A stretch of 48,151 bases of DNA from Bacteroidales bacterium (GCA_017617445.1 JAFZWE010000007.1:1-48151), one strand, 5' to 3'. Positions 1-7,318 are shown, counted from the first letter of the stretch. The notes: generated from the letters alone by a model not told the origin. Made by a program: numbers and translations.

Positions 1-420
1 AACAATGGGTTGCAGAGTGCTTTTATCATAAAAAGTTCATTTGTAGCGAATTGGCTCAAACGGGAATTTCGGAGGGCATTTTTAGCGGATTTTTACTTGC
101 AAGTAGCTGTTAATCAGCAAGAAATAATTAGAAGCCACCATGTAGACAATCCAAGTCTGATGACCGTTTTGGCAGGTGGAAATCCGGAGGTTGGGAATTT
201 GCGGGAAACCTTCTTTTTCAACCAAATGCGAAAGAATTATCCCATTGTCTCTTCTCGGGAGTCGGACTTTAAAATCGGTGAATATACTTTTGAGGTCGGT
301 GGCAAGAAGAAAGGGAAAAAGCAGATTGCGGATATTCCCCATGGAGTTGTTGTTCGTGACGACATTGAGTATGGCCATGGCAATATCATCCCGCTGTGGC
401 ATTTCGGCCTGAGCTATTAG
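1..420 (+). CDS. AAA+ ATPase, C-terminal fragment (COG1373/DUF4143-like)
   Basis: The frame is open from the left edge and ends at TAG 418-420, so at most the last 139 residues are present. The visible part matches the C-terminal end of the Bacteroidales predicted ATPases of COG1373: an LAGGNPEVGNLRETFFFNQM stretch, a PD-(D/E)xK-like segment (SDFKIGEYTFEVGGKKK, then KKQI) and the family ending IIPLWHFGLSY. The P-loop half is not in the window. The first 45 or so residues do not look like the family, while residues from about 50 (DNPSLM) do, so the gene may be truncated or frameshifted near base 150. Such ATPases are common, poorly understood accessory genes. A tiny copy of this 3' end recurs at 1847-1882. 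Family assignment of the C-terminal half is firm; gene integrity is not known. Confidence 0.7.
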   Translation, partial: NNGLQSAFIIKSSFVANWLKREFRRAFLADFYLQVAVNQQEIIRSHHVDNPSLMTVLAGGNPEVGNLRETFFFNQMRKNYPIVSSRESDFKIGEYTFEVGGKKKGKKQIADIPHGVVVRDDIEYGHGNIIPLWHFGLSY

Positions 421-443
421 GGGCCATCCCCTCAACCCACTTT

Positions 444-483
444 ATCCCCTCACGGAGGGTTCATATTTCTGCTGTGAAGGGAT
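444..483. repeat. Inverted repeat before promoter, copy A
   Basis: ATCCCCTCAC (444-453) faces GTGAAGGGAT (474-483) with one mismatch across a 20-base loop. It lies between the ATPase stop and the -7 element at 504, so its right arm covers where a -33 element would sit. The same arrangement recurs at 1906-1942 although the bases between the arms have diverged. It could be an operator, or the terminator of the ATPase gene. Confidence 0.55.
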
Positions 484-503
484 AAATATTCAGGAAATAG
501 GTG

Positions 504-511
504 TATTTTTG
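504..511 (+). promoter_or_regulatory. Bacteroidota -7 promoter element (copy A)
   Basis: TATTTTTG matches TAnnTTTG. It lies 78 bases before the ATG at 590. No clear TTTG is seen at -33; that position is occupied by the right arm of the inverted repeat. The likely leader contains a run of eight C (542-549), which may be a slippage site. Confidence 0.6.
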
Positions 512-589
512 CCACGAAAAACAGGAACGATGTCGCATTTGCCCCCCCCAATCACCAATACATCAATCCTCTGAAAATCAATAAAAAAA

Positions 590-1144
590 ATGAAAAGAAT
601 CGCCATTATTACAATCATTCTGCTGAATTTCTTGGGAGCATTTGCGCAGAAAGAATCGTCCACCAAAACAGCGGCCGAGAAAGTGCTTTTCTTAATCGTG
701 TATGACAACGATTCCATTTATATCACCGACCGTGATGTAACTTCCGTAACATCGTATAAGAATGTGTATGATTACCGTAATGTGAATTCCGTAATATCTT
801 ATATTCCACTCCAATATGAGCCTTCCGAAGAACCCATTAAATCTATTGACCCCACAGAATGGGAGCCCGATGAGGTGAGAAACTATCACCTCACTGCTGA
901 AAAATTCAACCAGTTATATTCTATTTGTGTGGAAATGGGACATTCCTTCAACTTTTTTGATCAGTATGAGCATGGCAGATGGGATAGTTCTATTCATATT
1001 CTGAGACCGTGGGATGATTTTATAATCAGTGACGGATTGATTTTTTTGTTTTGCACGCCCCCCCGACGCAACTACAGACAACTATTGGCGGTGCGCAAAG
1101 ATAGTTTGTCCCGAAGGCGATGCTGGGAGCTTTACCATCATTAG
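590..1144 (+). CDS. Secreted protein of unknown function, probably frameshifted at a C7 tract
   Basis: The 184-residue product starts with a clear Sec signal peptide (MKRIAIITIILLNFLGAFAQ). I do not recognise the mature part, which is rich in Tyr, Asp and Ser. A run of seven C lies at 1058-1064. After it the annotated frame reads a basic tail ending at TAG 1142-1144. Another frame reads AKIVCPEGDAGSFTIIRQ and stops at TAA 1149-1151. That alternative frame is conserved in the duplicate at 2905-2964 (AKIVCPDGDAGSFTIIRR), and four of the five differences in the stretch fall on third codon positions. A C6 or C9 tract would join the signal-peptide frame to this ending. The gene is therefore probably frameshifted or phase variable. 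Whether it is expressed cannot be seen. Confidence 0.6.
   Translation: MKRIAIITIILLNFLGAFAQKESSTKTAAEKVLFLIVYDNDSIYITDRDVTSVTSYKNVYDYRNVNSVISYIPLQYEPSEEPIKSIDPTEWEPDEVRNYHLTAEKFNQLYSICVEMGHSFNFFDQYEHGRWDSSIHILRPWDDFIISDGLIFLFCTPPRRNYRQLLAVRKDSLSRRRCWELYHH
1058..1064. repeat. Poly-C tract (C7) inside the 590-1144 gene
   Basis: Seven consecutive C separate the signal-peptide frame from the conserved C-terminal frame of the host gene. Losing one C, or gaining two, would restore the longer frame. Confidence 0.6.
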
Positions 1145-1179
1145 ACAATAAAATAGAACATCCATAAATCCATTCCCGG

Positions 1180-1727
1180 ATGAAAAAGTTCATCCTTCTC
1201 GGTATCATTATTGCAGCATAACACCTCTGGTGTTCCCAGTTGCAGGCGCAGATTTTCAAGGGATTTAACGCCTTTTCAGTGAAAGATGAGGTGATTACAG
1301 AACAAAGCACCTCCAAATCCGAAACAAAGTCTTATATTGATCTGGGGCTGCCAAGTGGAACACTTTGGTGCAACCAGAACGAAGAGGGACTGTACACCCA
1401 CGATGATGCCGTCATCAGATTCGGAGATGCTCTGCCAACAACAGAACAATGGAAAGAATTACGGAATTCTTGCCTATGGACATGGAACGGAAATGGATAC
1501 AAAATCGTGGGCCTAATGGAGCCTCCATCATTCTACCTGCTGAGGGACGCCACCTTTGTGACGGAGCACTGGAAAGAAGCTCTGGTTATTACTGGAGTGC
1601 CTCTCCTTTTGTCAAAGACAATCTGATTTTAACCTTCGACAATCTCTTTTTTACGACATCCACAGTGATGTTTTATTACAGCAGTCCCTGCAACCAATAC
1701 TCGATTCGTCTAATACAGATGCGGTGA
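1180..1727 (+). pseudogene. Dead copy of FISUMP-like secreted protein
   Basis: This is a broken duplicate of the intact gene at 2993-4111. It starts at the equivalent ATG 1180 (MKKFILLGIIIAA), but the next codon is TAA (1219-1221) where the intact copy has TCA. After the shared stretch ending DEVITEQ, a segment of about 550 bases present in the intact gene is missing, and the sequence resumes just before YIDLGLPSGTLWC. A one-base deletion near 1510 then moves the rest into another frame (PNGASIILPAEGRHLCDG to the TGA at 1725-1727). Three independent lesions make it a pseudogene with high certainty. The remaining similarity to the intact copy points to a fairly recent duplication. Confidence 0.9.
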
Positions 1728-1846
1728 ACCGTTTCTATTCAGTAATACTATCTATCCTTTGGAATAAGTGGTACGGTGAAACATCCATTCCCCATAAGAG
1801 TTGTTTGTCAACAAACCCAAGAAATAACATATACCTTAAAATCAGC

Positions 1847-1882
1847 ATCATCCCGCTGTGGCATTGTGGCCTGACGTATTAG
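1847..1882 (+). pseudogene. 12-codon echo of the ATPase 3' end
   Basis: This reads IIPLWHCGLTY then TAG, against IIPLWHFGLSY then TAG at 385-420. It has no open frame upstream and is a leftover of the ATPase gene, marking the left end of a second duplication unit. The rest of the 275-base gap 1728-2002 holds no gene that I can see. It contains only this echo, the inverted repeat at 1906-1942 and the promoter at 1964. Confidence 0.85.
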
Positions 1883-1905
1883 TGGGTGTTATGTCGACAT
1901 CTTTT

Positions 1906-1942
1906 TTCCCTCACGAGGGTTCACATTTTGGGTGTGAGGGGA
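1906..1942. repeat. Inverted repeat before promoter, copy B
   Basis: TTCCCTCAC (1906-1914) pairs with GTGAGGGGA (1934-1942) across a 19-base loop, with one G-T pair; the inner seven pairs are perfect. It corresponds to the repeat at 444-483. The arms are kept while the loop has changed, as expected for a functional operator or RNA hairpin. Confidence 0.55.
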
Positions 1943-1963
1943 TAAATATTCAAAGAATATGTG

Positions 1964-1971
1964 TACTTTTG
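1964..1971 (+). promoter_or_regulatory. Bacteroidota -7 promoter element (copy B)
   Basis: TACTTTTG matches TAnnTTTG and lies 31 bases before the lipoprotein ATG at 2003. It sits in the same duplicated context (GATAAATATTCA upstream, GCCACGA downstream) as the element at 504-511. Confidence 0.65.
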
Positions 1972-2002
1972 CCACGATATTATTCACCTTATATTTCAAA
2001 CC

Positions 2003-2896
2003 ATGAAAGCACATAAAATCCCAACAGTGATTCTCTCATTCCTTATTTTGCTGATAATTTCTTGCGAAAAGGAAGAGCCCCTGCCAAACAGCGTGGATCC
2101 CATCAATCCTTCTGATACCACACAAACGGGTTCCACAGATACAGTCCCCTTGGACGACCCTCTCATTATTGAAATGATTCCCAATGCATTAACCGATTTC
2201 GATGGCAACGTGTACGATGCTGTGAGAATCGGTGACCAGGTTTGGATGGCTTCCAATCTCCGGACCACACATTTGAATGATAGCGTTATCATACCGATGG
2301 GTTCAGTTCCCGGTGGAAGTCGCACAGAACCCTACCGCTACGCTCCCAACAATAACGAAGCGAACGTGTCTGCTTTCGGATATCTATACAATTGGCCAGC
2401 AATGATGAATGGTGGTAATAGCAGCGCATCCAACCCAAGCATGGTGCAGGGAATTTGCCCGAAAGGATGGCACGTTCCGAGCATGGCAGAGTGGACACAG
2501 TTGGTTGAATATTGCGCGAACCACAACGAACTTTCTTGCAATGGAGATCCCTTCCATATTGCGAAAGCTTTGTCCTCCAATCACGACTGGCGTCAAAGCC
2601 CAAACACGTGTGCAGTGGGAAACAACGCAGTTACCAACAATTTCACTGGTTTCAACGCTGTTCCTGCCGGCCATTACGACGGAAGCAACTTCACATGGAC
2701 TGACACCCACTGGACGCACCCCACTATGGGTGATTTAGCTCAGTTTTGGAGTGCCAGCGCCACCAGTGAAAACGCCGCACACTGGACGGGGATGTCTTTT
2801 CAAGATCCCATTATCTCTGGATATTCTTCCCTCCCTTTTAATGGGTATTCCACTTATAAATCCTACGCTTTTTCTGTCCGATGTGTTCGCGATTAA
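2003..2896 (+). CDS. FISUMP-domain lipoprotein
   Basis: The 297-residue surface lipoprotein has a type II signal peptide with lipobox LIIS-C at Cys21, followed by acidic and basic residues (EKEE) like the export signal of Bacteroidota surface lipoproteins. A Pro/Thr/Asp-rich linker runs to about residue 65. Residues about 70-297 form a FISUMP domain (Fibrobacter succinogenes major paralogous domain): VRIGDQVWMASNLRT, YLYNWPAMM, GICPKGWHVPSMAEWTQLV, and the ending FSVRCVRD. FISUMP domains are found on secreted proteins; their biochemical role is not established. The ATG at 2003 is chosen over a GTG at 1961 because it gives a correct signal peptide and the GTG overlaps the promoter. The end of the gene overlaps a remnant of another gene (2905-2964). 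Confidence 0.85.
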   Translation: MKAHKIPTVILSFLILLIISCEKEEPLPNSVDPINPSDTTQTGSTDTVPLDDPLIIEMIPNALTDFDGNVYDAVRIGDQVWMASNLRTTHLNDSVIIPMGSVPGGSRTEPYRYAPNNNEANVSAFGYLYNWPAMMNGGNSSASNPSMVQGICPKGWHVPSMAEWTQLVEYCANHNELSCNGDPFHIAKALSSNHDWRQSPNTCAVGNNAVTNNFTGFNAVPAGHYDGSNFTWTDTHWTHPTMGDLAQFWSASATSENAAHWTGMSFQDPIISGYSSLPFNGYSTYKSYAFSVRCVRD

Positions 2897-2904
2897 ATTG
2901 GCTG

Positions 2905-2964
2905 GACGCAAAGATAGTTTGTCCCGATGGCGATGCAGGAAGTTTTACCATCATTAGACGATAA
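2905..2964 (+). pseudogene. 3' remnant of the 590-gene family
   Basis: In this frame the sequence reads DAKIVCPDGDAGSFTIIRR then TAA, matching the alternative-frame end after the C7 tract of the first secreted gene (CAKIVCPEGDAGSFTIIRQ). It has no start of its own and lies just after the lipoprotein stop. It seems to be the end of a gene whose 5' part was replaced by the FISUMP lipoprotein gene. Confidence 0.6.
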
Positions 2965-2992
2965 AATAGAACATCCATAAATCCATTCCCAG

Positions 2993-4111
2993 ATGAAAAA
3001 GTTCATCCTTCTCGGTATCATTATTGCAGCATCACACCTCTGGTGTTCCCAGTTGCAGGCGCAGATTTTCAAGGGATTTAACGCCTTTTCAGTGAAAGAT
3101 GAGGTGATTACAGAACAAGAATGGACAAATGCTGTCCAACATAGAGATGAGTACAATTGCCGTCGTGACACAATGGATTGGTATAGAAGAAAAGCAGCTG
3201 AGGTTGCGGTATTTAAAACACTGGATGATGAAGATAAGACAGCTTATGTTTGGACCGATTTGTGGCTCACGAACATCGGAATGTTTGTAGAACGCAATGA
3301 GACTATTGTCGAGATATGGCATGTCAACGAAATGGAAGCCGTTTTTGTGGAAAACGGAGTGGCAGATACCTGCCGTATCGCAGGCAGTGATTTTGGAGTG
3401 TACAGCAAAGATGGAATTTTTGTAGGATGTAAAGGGTTTGACTGTGACAACCATGTCCACCTGTTTTTTTACCAGCACATGGATGCCTCTGCGCAATGCC
3501 ATATCCGCTTGCTTGGTGAATACACTTCTTGTTCTGCCTATTTGCAGAATTATAATGATGAGAATGCACTGGCATGGTATAAGGGAAGCCTCTACTGGAC
3601 AGGATATGACCGTTACCCTGCTGGGAAGGAAACTCGGACTTTTCATAAACTATCATTCCTCCCGAGCCCCATGCCAGAAGGTGGCAAAAATACATCCATA
3701 TCTGAATCCAAGGCTTATATCGACCTTGGGTTACCCAGTGGAACACTCTGGTGTAACCTGAACGAAGAAGGGCTTTACACCCACGATGATGCCGTCATAA
3801 GATTTGGGGATGCGATTCCCACAACGGAACAATGGAAAGAATTGCGGAATTCCTGCCAGTGGACATGGGAGGAGAATGGATACAAAATCACCGGTCCGAA
3901 CGGAGCCTCCATCACTCTGTCTGCTGCGGGACGACGCCTTTGTGACGGCACACCAGAAAGAGGCGATGGTTACTACTGGAGTGCAACCCCTTTTGTCAAA
4001 GACAATTTAACACTGACTTTTGACGAACTCTTCTTTACACCATGCACGATATATCTATATTACAGCAGTCCCTGCAACGAGCATTCGGTTCGGCTGATAC
4101 GGGGGAAATAA
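2993..4111 (+). CDS. Secreted protein with C-terminal FISUMP-like domain
   Basis: The 372-residue product has an N-terminal signal peptide probably cut after LQA, before QIFKGF. Residues about 40-230 are of unknown fold, with many aromatic and Cys residues. Residues about 238-372 form a FISUMP-like module with the hallmark YIDLGLPSGTLWCNLNEEG, FGDAIPTTEQWKELRNSC, ASITLSAAGRRLCDG, GYYWSATPF and the ending VRLIRGK. It is the intact counterpart of the pseudogene at 1180-1727. It lies 96 bases after the lipoprotein gene with no visible promoter between, so the two are probably co-transcribed from 1964. Export to the periplasm or surface is inferred; the function is not known. Confidence 0.8.
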   Translation: MKKFILLGIIIAASHLWCSQLQAQIFKGFNAFSVKDEVITEQEWTNAVQHRDEYNCRRDTMDWYRRKAAEVAVFKTLDDEDKTAYVWTDLWLTNIGMFVERNETIVEIWHVNEMEAVFVENGVADTCRIAGSDFGVYSKDGIFVGCKGFDCDNHVHLFFYQHMDASAQCHIRLLGEYTSCSAYLQNYNDENALAWYKGSLYWTGYDRYPAGKETRTFHKLSFLPSPMPEGGKNTSISESKAYIDLGLPSGTLWCNLNEEGLYTHDDAVIRFGDAIPTTEQWKELRNSCQWTWEENGYKITGPNGASITLSAAGRRLCDGTPERGDGYYWSATPFVKDNLTLTFDELFFTPCTIYLYYSSPCNEHSVRLIRGK

Positions 4112-4145
4112 TCGTTTCGAGATTTCAAGTATTCCGCCAATCATC

Positions 4146-4547
4146 CTATACAAGCGTGGCGTTCCGCATCGTTTCAGCAAATCTGGTCACGCCCTCCTGT
4201 ATGCGGTGAACCGTTTTGGGCGATGGTTTCCGATAACCTGTAACATAATGGCTCAACTGTTTGCAGTTGATACCTGTGGCTTTCGACAGACCCGTCAGCG
4301 TGAACGGAGAATACCTGAGGAATGAGATAGTGTCGAACACATATTCAAATTCCAAGCTATCAAAATCAAAACTATCGCCCGCCTCTTCATATACCGCTTT
4401 CATTTCCTCCTTGCTTTTCAGGAAATCGGCCTTGGCCGCCTCTATGGTATCACCTTGACCCAGCAGCATAAAACCCAATGATTCGTCATCCGTGTAGATG
4501 TCGTAATCCAAATTTTTTCCTGTTTCAATAATGGCTCTTACTTTCAT
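4146..4547 (-). CDS. HicB-family antitoxin-like protein with C-terminal HTH, no HicA partner
   Basis: The 133-residue protein has the HicB layout found in Bacteroidales: an N-terminal alpha/beta domain (MKVRAIIETGKNLDYDIYTDDESLGFMLLGQGDTIEAAK) followed by a C-terminal XRE-like helix-turn-helix around residues 85-125 (LTGLSKATGINCKQLSHYVTG, then YRKPSPKTV). HicB proteins neutralise the HicA mRNA interferase and repress their own operon. No hicA (about 60 codons, usually just upstream) lies next to it: there is only a leader before it, and it converges with the FISUMP gene 34 bases away. It could be a free-standing regulator or an orphan antitoxin. Confidence 0.75.
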   Translation of the reverse strand: MKVRAIIETGKNLDYDIYTDDESLGFMLLGQGDTIEAAKADFLKSKEEMKAVYEEAGDSFDFDSLEFEYVFDTISFLRYSPFTLTGLSKATGINCKQLSHYVTGYRKPSPKTVHRIQEGVTRFAETMRNATLV

Positions 4548-4603
4548 ATTTTACAATTTTCTTTTTCGCAACTGAAGGCAATAGAACTATTTGACACCCG
4601 CTG

Positions 4604-4634
4604 CAAAGATAGAAAAAAAACTAACATAATGCAA
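4604..4634 (-). promoter_or_regulatory. Promoter of hicB-like gene
   Basis: Read on the minus strand, TTG (4634-4632), 20 bases and TATCTTTG (4611-4604) fit the Bacteroidota -33/-7 pattern. The leader to the ATG is about 56 bases. It is divergent from, and about 20 bases away from, the -7 element of the peroxidase gene. Confidence 0.65.
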
Positions 4635-4653
4635 TGTTTTACAATTTTTTTTG

Positions 4654-4661
4654 TAAATTTG
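4654..4661 (+). promoter_or_regulatory. -7 promoter element of peroxidase gene
   Basis: TAAATTTG matches TAnnTTTG and lies 26 bases before the ATG at 4688. A clear -33 TTTG is not visible in the T-rich stretch upstream. Confidence 0.55.
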
Positions 4662-4687
4662 CACCTTCAAACCAACACCACAAAATT

Positions 4688-5233
4688 ATGGCCACAATTT
4701 ACGATTTCAAAGCCCAGAACAACAAGGGCGCAGAGGTGGAAATGTCGCAGTACAGCGGCAAGGTCCTCTTGATTGTCAACACCGCCTCCAAGTGCGGTTT
4801 CACCCCGCAGTACGACGGACTGGAAGCTCTCTACCAGCAGTACAAAGACCAAGGACTGGTCATCCTCGGTTTCCCGTGCGACCAGTTCGCCAACCAGGAG
4901 CCCGGCTCCGACGAGGAGATTGCCGAGTTCTGCCGCCTCAACCACGGCGTGACCTTCCCCCTGATGAAGAAAATCAACGTCAACGGTCCGGAAGCACACC
5001 CCATCTACGAGTACCTGAAGGCGCAGGCCCCGACCGAGGAGTACAAGGGTTTGAAAGCCAAGGCCTCGGCGGCACTGTTCAAAACCATCAGCAAGAGCGT
5101 GGAGAAGGATAGCGACATCAAGTGGAACTTCACCAAGTTCCTCATCTCGCGCGACGGCGCCGTCATCAAGCGCTTCCCGCCCACCACAGCACCCGCTGAC
5201 TTCGAGAAAGACGTTCAGGAGATGATTGGGTAA
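4688..5233 (+). CDS. Glutathione peroxidase family protein (thiol peroxidase, Cys type)
   Basis: The 181-residue protein has the normal length for the family. It reduces hydrogen peroxide or lipid hydroperoxides. The catalytic tetrad is visible: peroxidatic Cys36 in [12 protein letters not shown] (Cys, not selenocysteine), Gln in [12 protein letters not shown], and Trp-Asn in [11 protein letters not shown] further Cys in [12 protein letters not shown] sits where thioredoxin-dependent members keep the resolving cysteine, so thioredoxin is the likelier reductant than glutathione. No signal peptide, so it is cytoplasmic. The ATG 4688 is used because translation from it begins with the usual MATIYDFKA and it follows the promoter; an upstream extension would overlap the promoter. 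The gene is monocistronic and is not obviously linked to the hicB-like gene that diverges from it. Confidence 0.92.
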   Translation: MATIYDFKAQNNKGAEVEMSQYSGKVLLIVNTASKCGFTPQYDGLEALYQQYKDQGLVILGFPCDQFANQEPGSDEEIAEFCRLNHGVTFPLMKKINVNGPEAHPIYEYLKAQAPTEEYKGLKAKASAALFKTISKSVEKDSDIKWNFTKFLISRDGAVIKRFPPTTAPADFEKDVQEMIG

Positions 5234-5256
5234 GAGGCTAAAACGAGCCCCTGTCC

Positions 5257-5340
5257 GCCAAGTTCCCAAGCAAAAACGTGCCAAATTCCCAAATGAAAAT
5301 CGGCCAAATTCCCAAATGAAAACGCACCAAGTTCCCAAAT
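5257..5340. repeat. 23-bp tandem repeat, about 3.6 copies
   Basis: Units start at 5257, 5280, 5303 and 5326 (last one partial), each beginning with (G/A)CCAA(A/G)TTCCCAA and ending with an A-rich half. It lies between the peroxidase stop and the ATPase promoter. No coding frame is supported here. Confidence 0.85.
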
Positions 5341-5353
5341 AGGAGATAAAAAA

Positions 5354-5385
5354 TTTGCGTAATTGATTTATTTGTAGTATTTTTG
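5354..5385 (+). promoter_or_regulatory. Promoter of AAA+ ATPase gene
   Basis: TTTG (5354-5357), 20 bases and TATTTTTG (5378-5385) match the full Bacteroidota consensus. The ATG follows at 5409, giving a leader of about 20 bases. This is the clearest promoter in the window. Confidence 0.8.
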
Positions 5386-5408
5386 CCGCGAATTAAAAAA
5401 CACTCGTT

Positions 5409-6686
5409 ATGGGGACTTACAAACCGCGAATTGCCGACCAGATGTTGGTCGCGAGATTGAGGAGAAAAGGGGCTGTGCTTATCGAAGGGCCAAAATGGTG
5501 CGGAAAGACCACCACGGCCGAACAGCAGGCGGCCAGTGTCTTGTATATGGCGGATCCCATGCGCAAGCAGCAGAACCTTCAGGCCGCCAAAATTAATGTA
5601 AAGCAGCTCCTTGACGGTGACACACCGCGATTGATTGACGAATGGCAAATTGCACCGTCGCTTTGGGATAACGTAAGGTTTGAAGTTGACCATCGTAGTG
5701 GCTGGGGGCATTTTATTCTTACAGGAAGCAGCGTGCCGCCGTCCACCGACGAGATTGTTCATTCCGGCACAGGCCGTTTTGCCAAACTGAAAATGCGCAC
5801 GATGTCGCTGTTTGAATCCGGTGATTCGACGGGCACGGTAAGCCTGTCGGAATTGTTTGCAAATGAAAAGAAACCTGTTTCAGGGAACAGCCACATCGAC
5901 ATCAACCGGTTGGCTTATCTGATTTGCCGGGGCGGTTGGCCGGGCGCATTGGAGATGAGCGAAACTGATGCTCTTGCTCAAGCCTTTGATTATTACGATG
6001 TTGTTTGCGATAGCGACATATCACGTGTTGATGATGTACAGCGCGACCCGCAACGAGTGCGCTTGCTCATGCGCTCGTATGCCCGCCATCAGGGAACTAT
6101 GGCCACCATCGGCACCATTCTTGAAGATTTAAAAGCAAATGAAACAAGCAGTTTATCGGATAACACCGTTTATGATTATATCAAGGCACTCAAGAAGATA
6201 TTTGTGATAGAGGACATGCCAGCATGGAATCCTAATCTGAGAAGTAAAACGGCAATACGCACAAGCGACAATCATTATTTCATAGATCCGAGCATTGCAA
6301 CCGCCGCATTGGGAGCGAGTCCGGATGATTTATTAAACGACTTGCAAACCATGGGGTTGATGTTTGAAACGCTTGCCGTACGCGACCTTAGAGTGTATGC
6401 CGATGCTTTAGATGGAAAGGTGTATCACTACCGCGACAAAAAAGGTTTGGAATGTGACGCCGTTGTTCATCTAAGAAACGGCTCTTACGGTCTTGTTGAA
6501 ATAAAACTTGGAGGTGACAATTTGATTGACGAAGGTGCAAAATCACTTACTACTTTAGCCTCCGAAATTGACACTTCACGAATGAAAGCCCCATCGTTTA
6601 TGATGGTTCTGACAGGTATTGGCGATTTTGCGTATCAAAGGGATGACGGTGTGTATGTGGTACCGGTCGGGTGTTTGAAGGGGTGA
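5409..6686 (+). CDS. AAA+ ATPase with DUF4143 / PD-(D/E)xK C-terminus
   Basis: This is a complete 425-residue member of the COG1373 ATPases. The AAA_14-type domain has a Walker A motif GPKWCGKTT (residues 27-35), a Walker B-like LIDEWQ (75-80) and a sensor-like FILTGSS. The DUF4143 part follows from about residue 200, with a nuclease-like core: Asp350 in ECDAVV and Glu364-x-Lys366 in LVEIKLGG. Family members bind ATP and are suspected nucleases or regulators, but no substrate is established. The gene has its own strong promoter. It is complete, unlike the fragment at the left edge, and belongs to a different branch, ending YVVPVGCLKG rather than IPLWxFG. Confidence 0.88.
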   Translation: MGTYKPRIADQMLVARLRRKGAVLIEGPKWCGKTTTAEQQAASVLYMADPMRKQQNLQAAKINVKQLLDGDTPRLIDEWQIAPSLWDNVRFEVDHRSGWGHFILTGSSVPPSTDEIVHSGTGRFAKLKMRTMSLFESGDSTGTVSLSELFANEKKPVSGNSHIDINRLAYLICRGGWPGALEMSETDALAQAFDYYDVVCDSDISRVDDVQRDPQRVRLLMRSYARHQGTMATIGTILEDLKANETSSLSDNTVYDYIKALKKIFVIEDMPAWNPNLRSKTAIRTSDNHYFIDPSIATAALGASPDDLLNDLQTMGLMFETLAVRDLRVYADALDGKVYHYRDKKGLECDAVVHLRNGSYGLVEIKLGGDNLIDEGAKSLTTLASEIDTSRMKAPSFMMVLTGIGDFAYQRDDGVYVVPVGCLKG

Positions 6687-6715
6687 TAATTGTTTTTATT
6701 CTATTTTCAAAAATT

Positions 6716-7312
6716 ATGAAACGACTTTCTTTTTTCCTCACATTGCTGTCTCTTTCCTTGACGGTTGTCCATGCCCAGCATTATTGGCCGGTCACTTGCT
6801 CAGCATCAGGTTTGAAAGGAAAAGTGCATGAAGTGGTCACGATGACATACTTTCCCGAAGATTCCACCGGACTTGGTCTGAAGATGGTGGTTCAAACCCT
6901 TTTGTATTCTCCAGAAGGGTTGCTTACTCACCAATTTGAGTCTAATCCAGGAAGTGATTTCTCTACCGAATACTTTTACGATGGGGCATTATTGACAGAT
7001 GTGTATTTTAATGCCGATGGGGAATACCACGCTCGCTATTATTATTCGGATGGTATACCTTCCATGATTGTTGTTTCCTCAAAACAAGACGATTACGCCT
7101 ATTCGAATGATACCATAATGGTCTTATGCGAAAATGGCAAGCTGGAATTTGAGCCTTCAAAAGACCTTTTTACCCATGACATTTTCTTTCCCAGTTGTCC
7201 TGATACAACTCTGCTGGGATCTGAAGTTGTCTAATTTGATGAAGTCGGCAACTGGATATTTCGCAAACGGGACAAACATGCGCAAACGAGGCATATTGTT
7301 TATTGGGAATAA
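6716..7312 (+). pseudogene. Secreted protein gene split by an in-frame TAA
   Basis: The ATG at 6716 gives a signal peptide (MKRLSFFLTLLSLSLTVVHAQ) and a Tyr/Asp-rich protein of 172 residues ending SEVV at TAA 7232-7234. The same frame continues past the stop as FDEVGNWIFRKRDKHAQTR and on to a second TAA at 7310-7312. The DEVGNW(I/T)xR pattern is typical of the C-terminal repeat of YD-like Bacteroidales secreted proteins, so the first TAA probably replaces a Tyr codon. The full product would be about 198 residues. It starts 29 bases after the ATPase stop and may be read from that promoter. Function is unknown. A sequencing error is the main alternative. Confidence 0.65.
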
Positions 7313-7318
7313 CAAACA

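Noticed and set aside
1800-1817. Short inverted repeat GTTTG/CAAAC as a terminator of the pseudogene
   Set aside because: Five pairs of low G+C without a T run are not convincing.
5238-5762. Minus-strand frame reading WEFG and LGTW repeats
   Set aside because: It arises from the 23-bp tandem repeats and overlaps the ATPase promoter and start.
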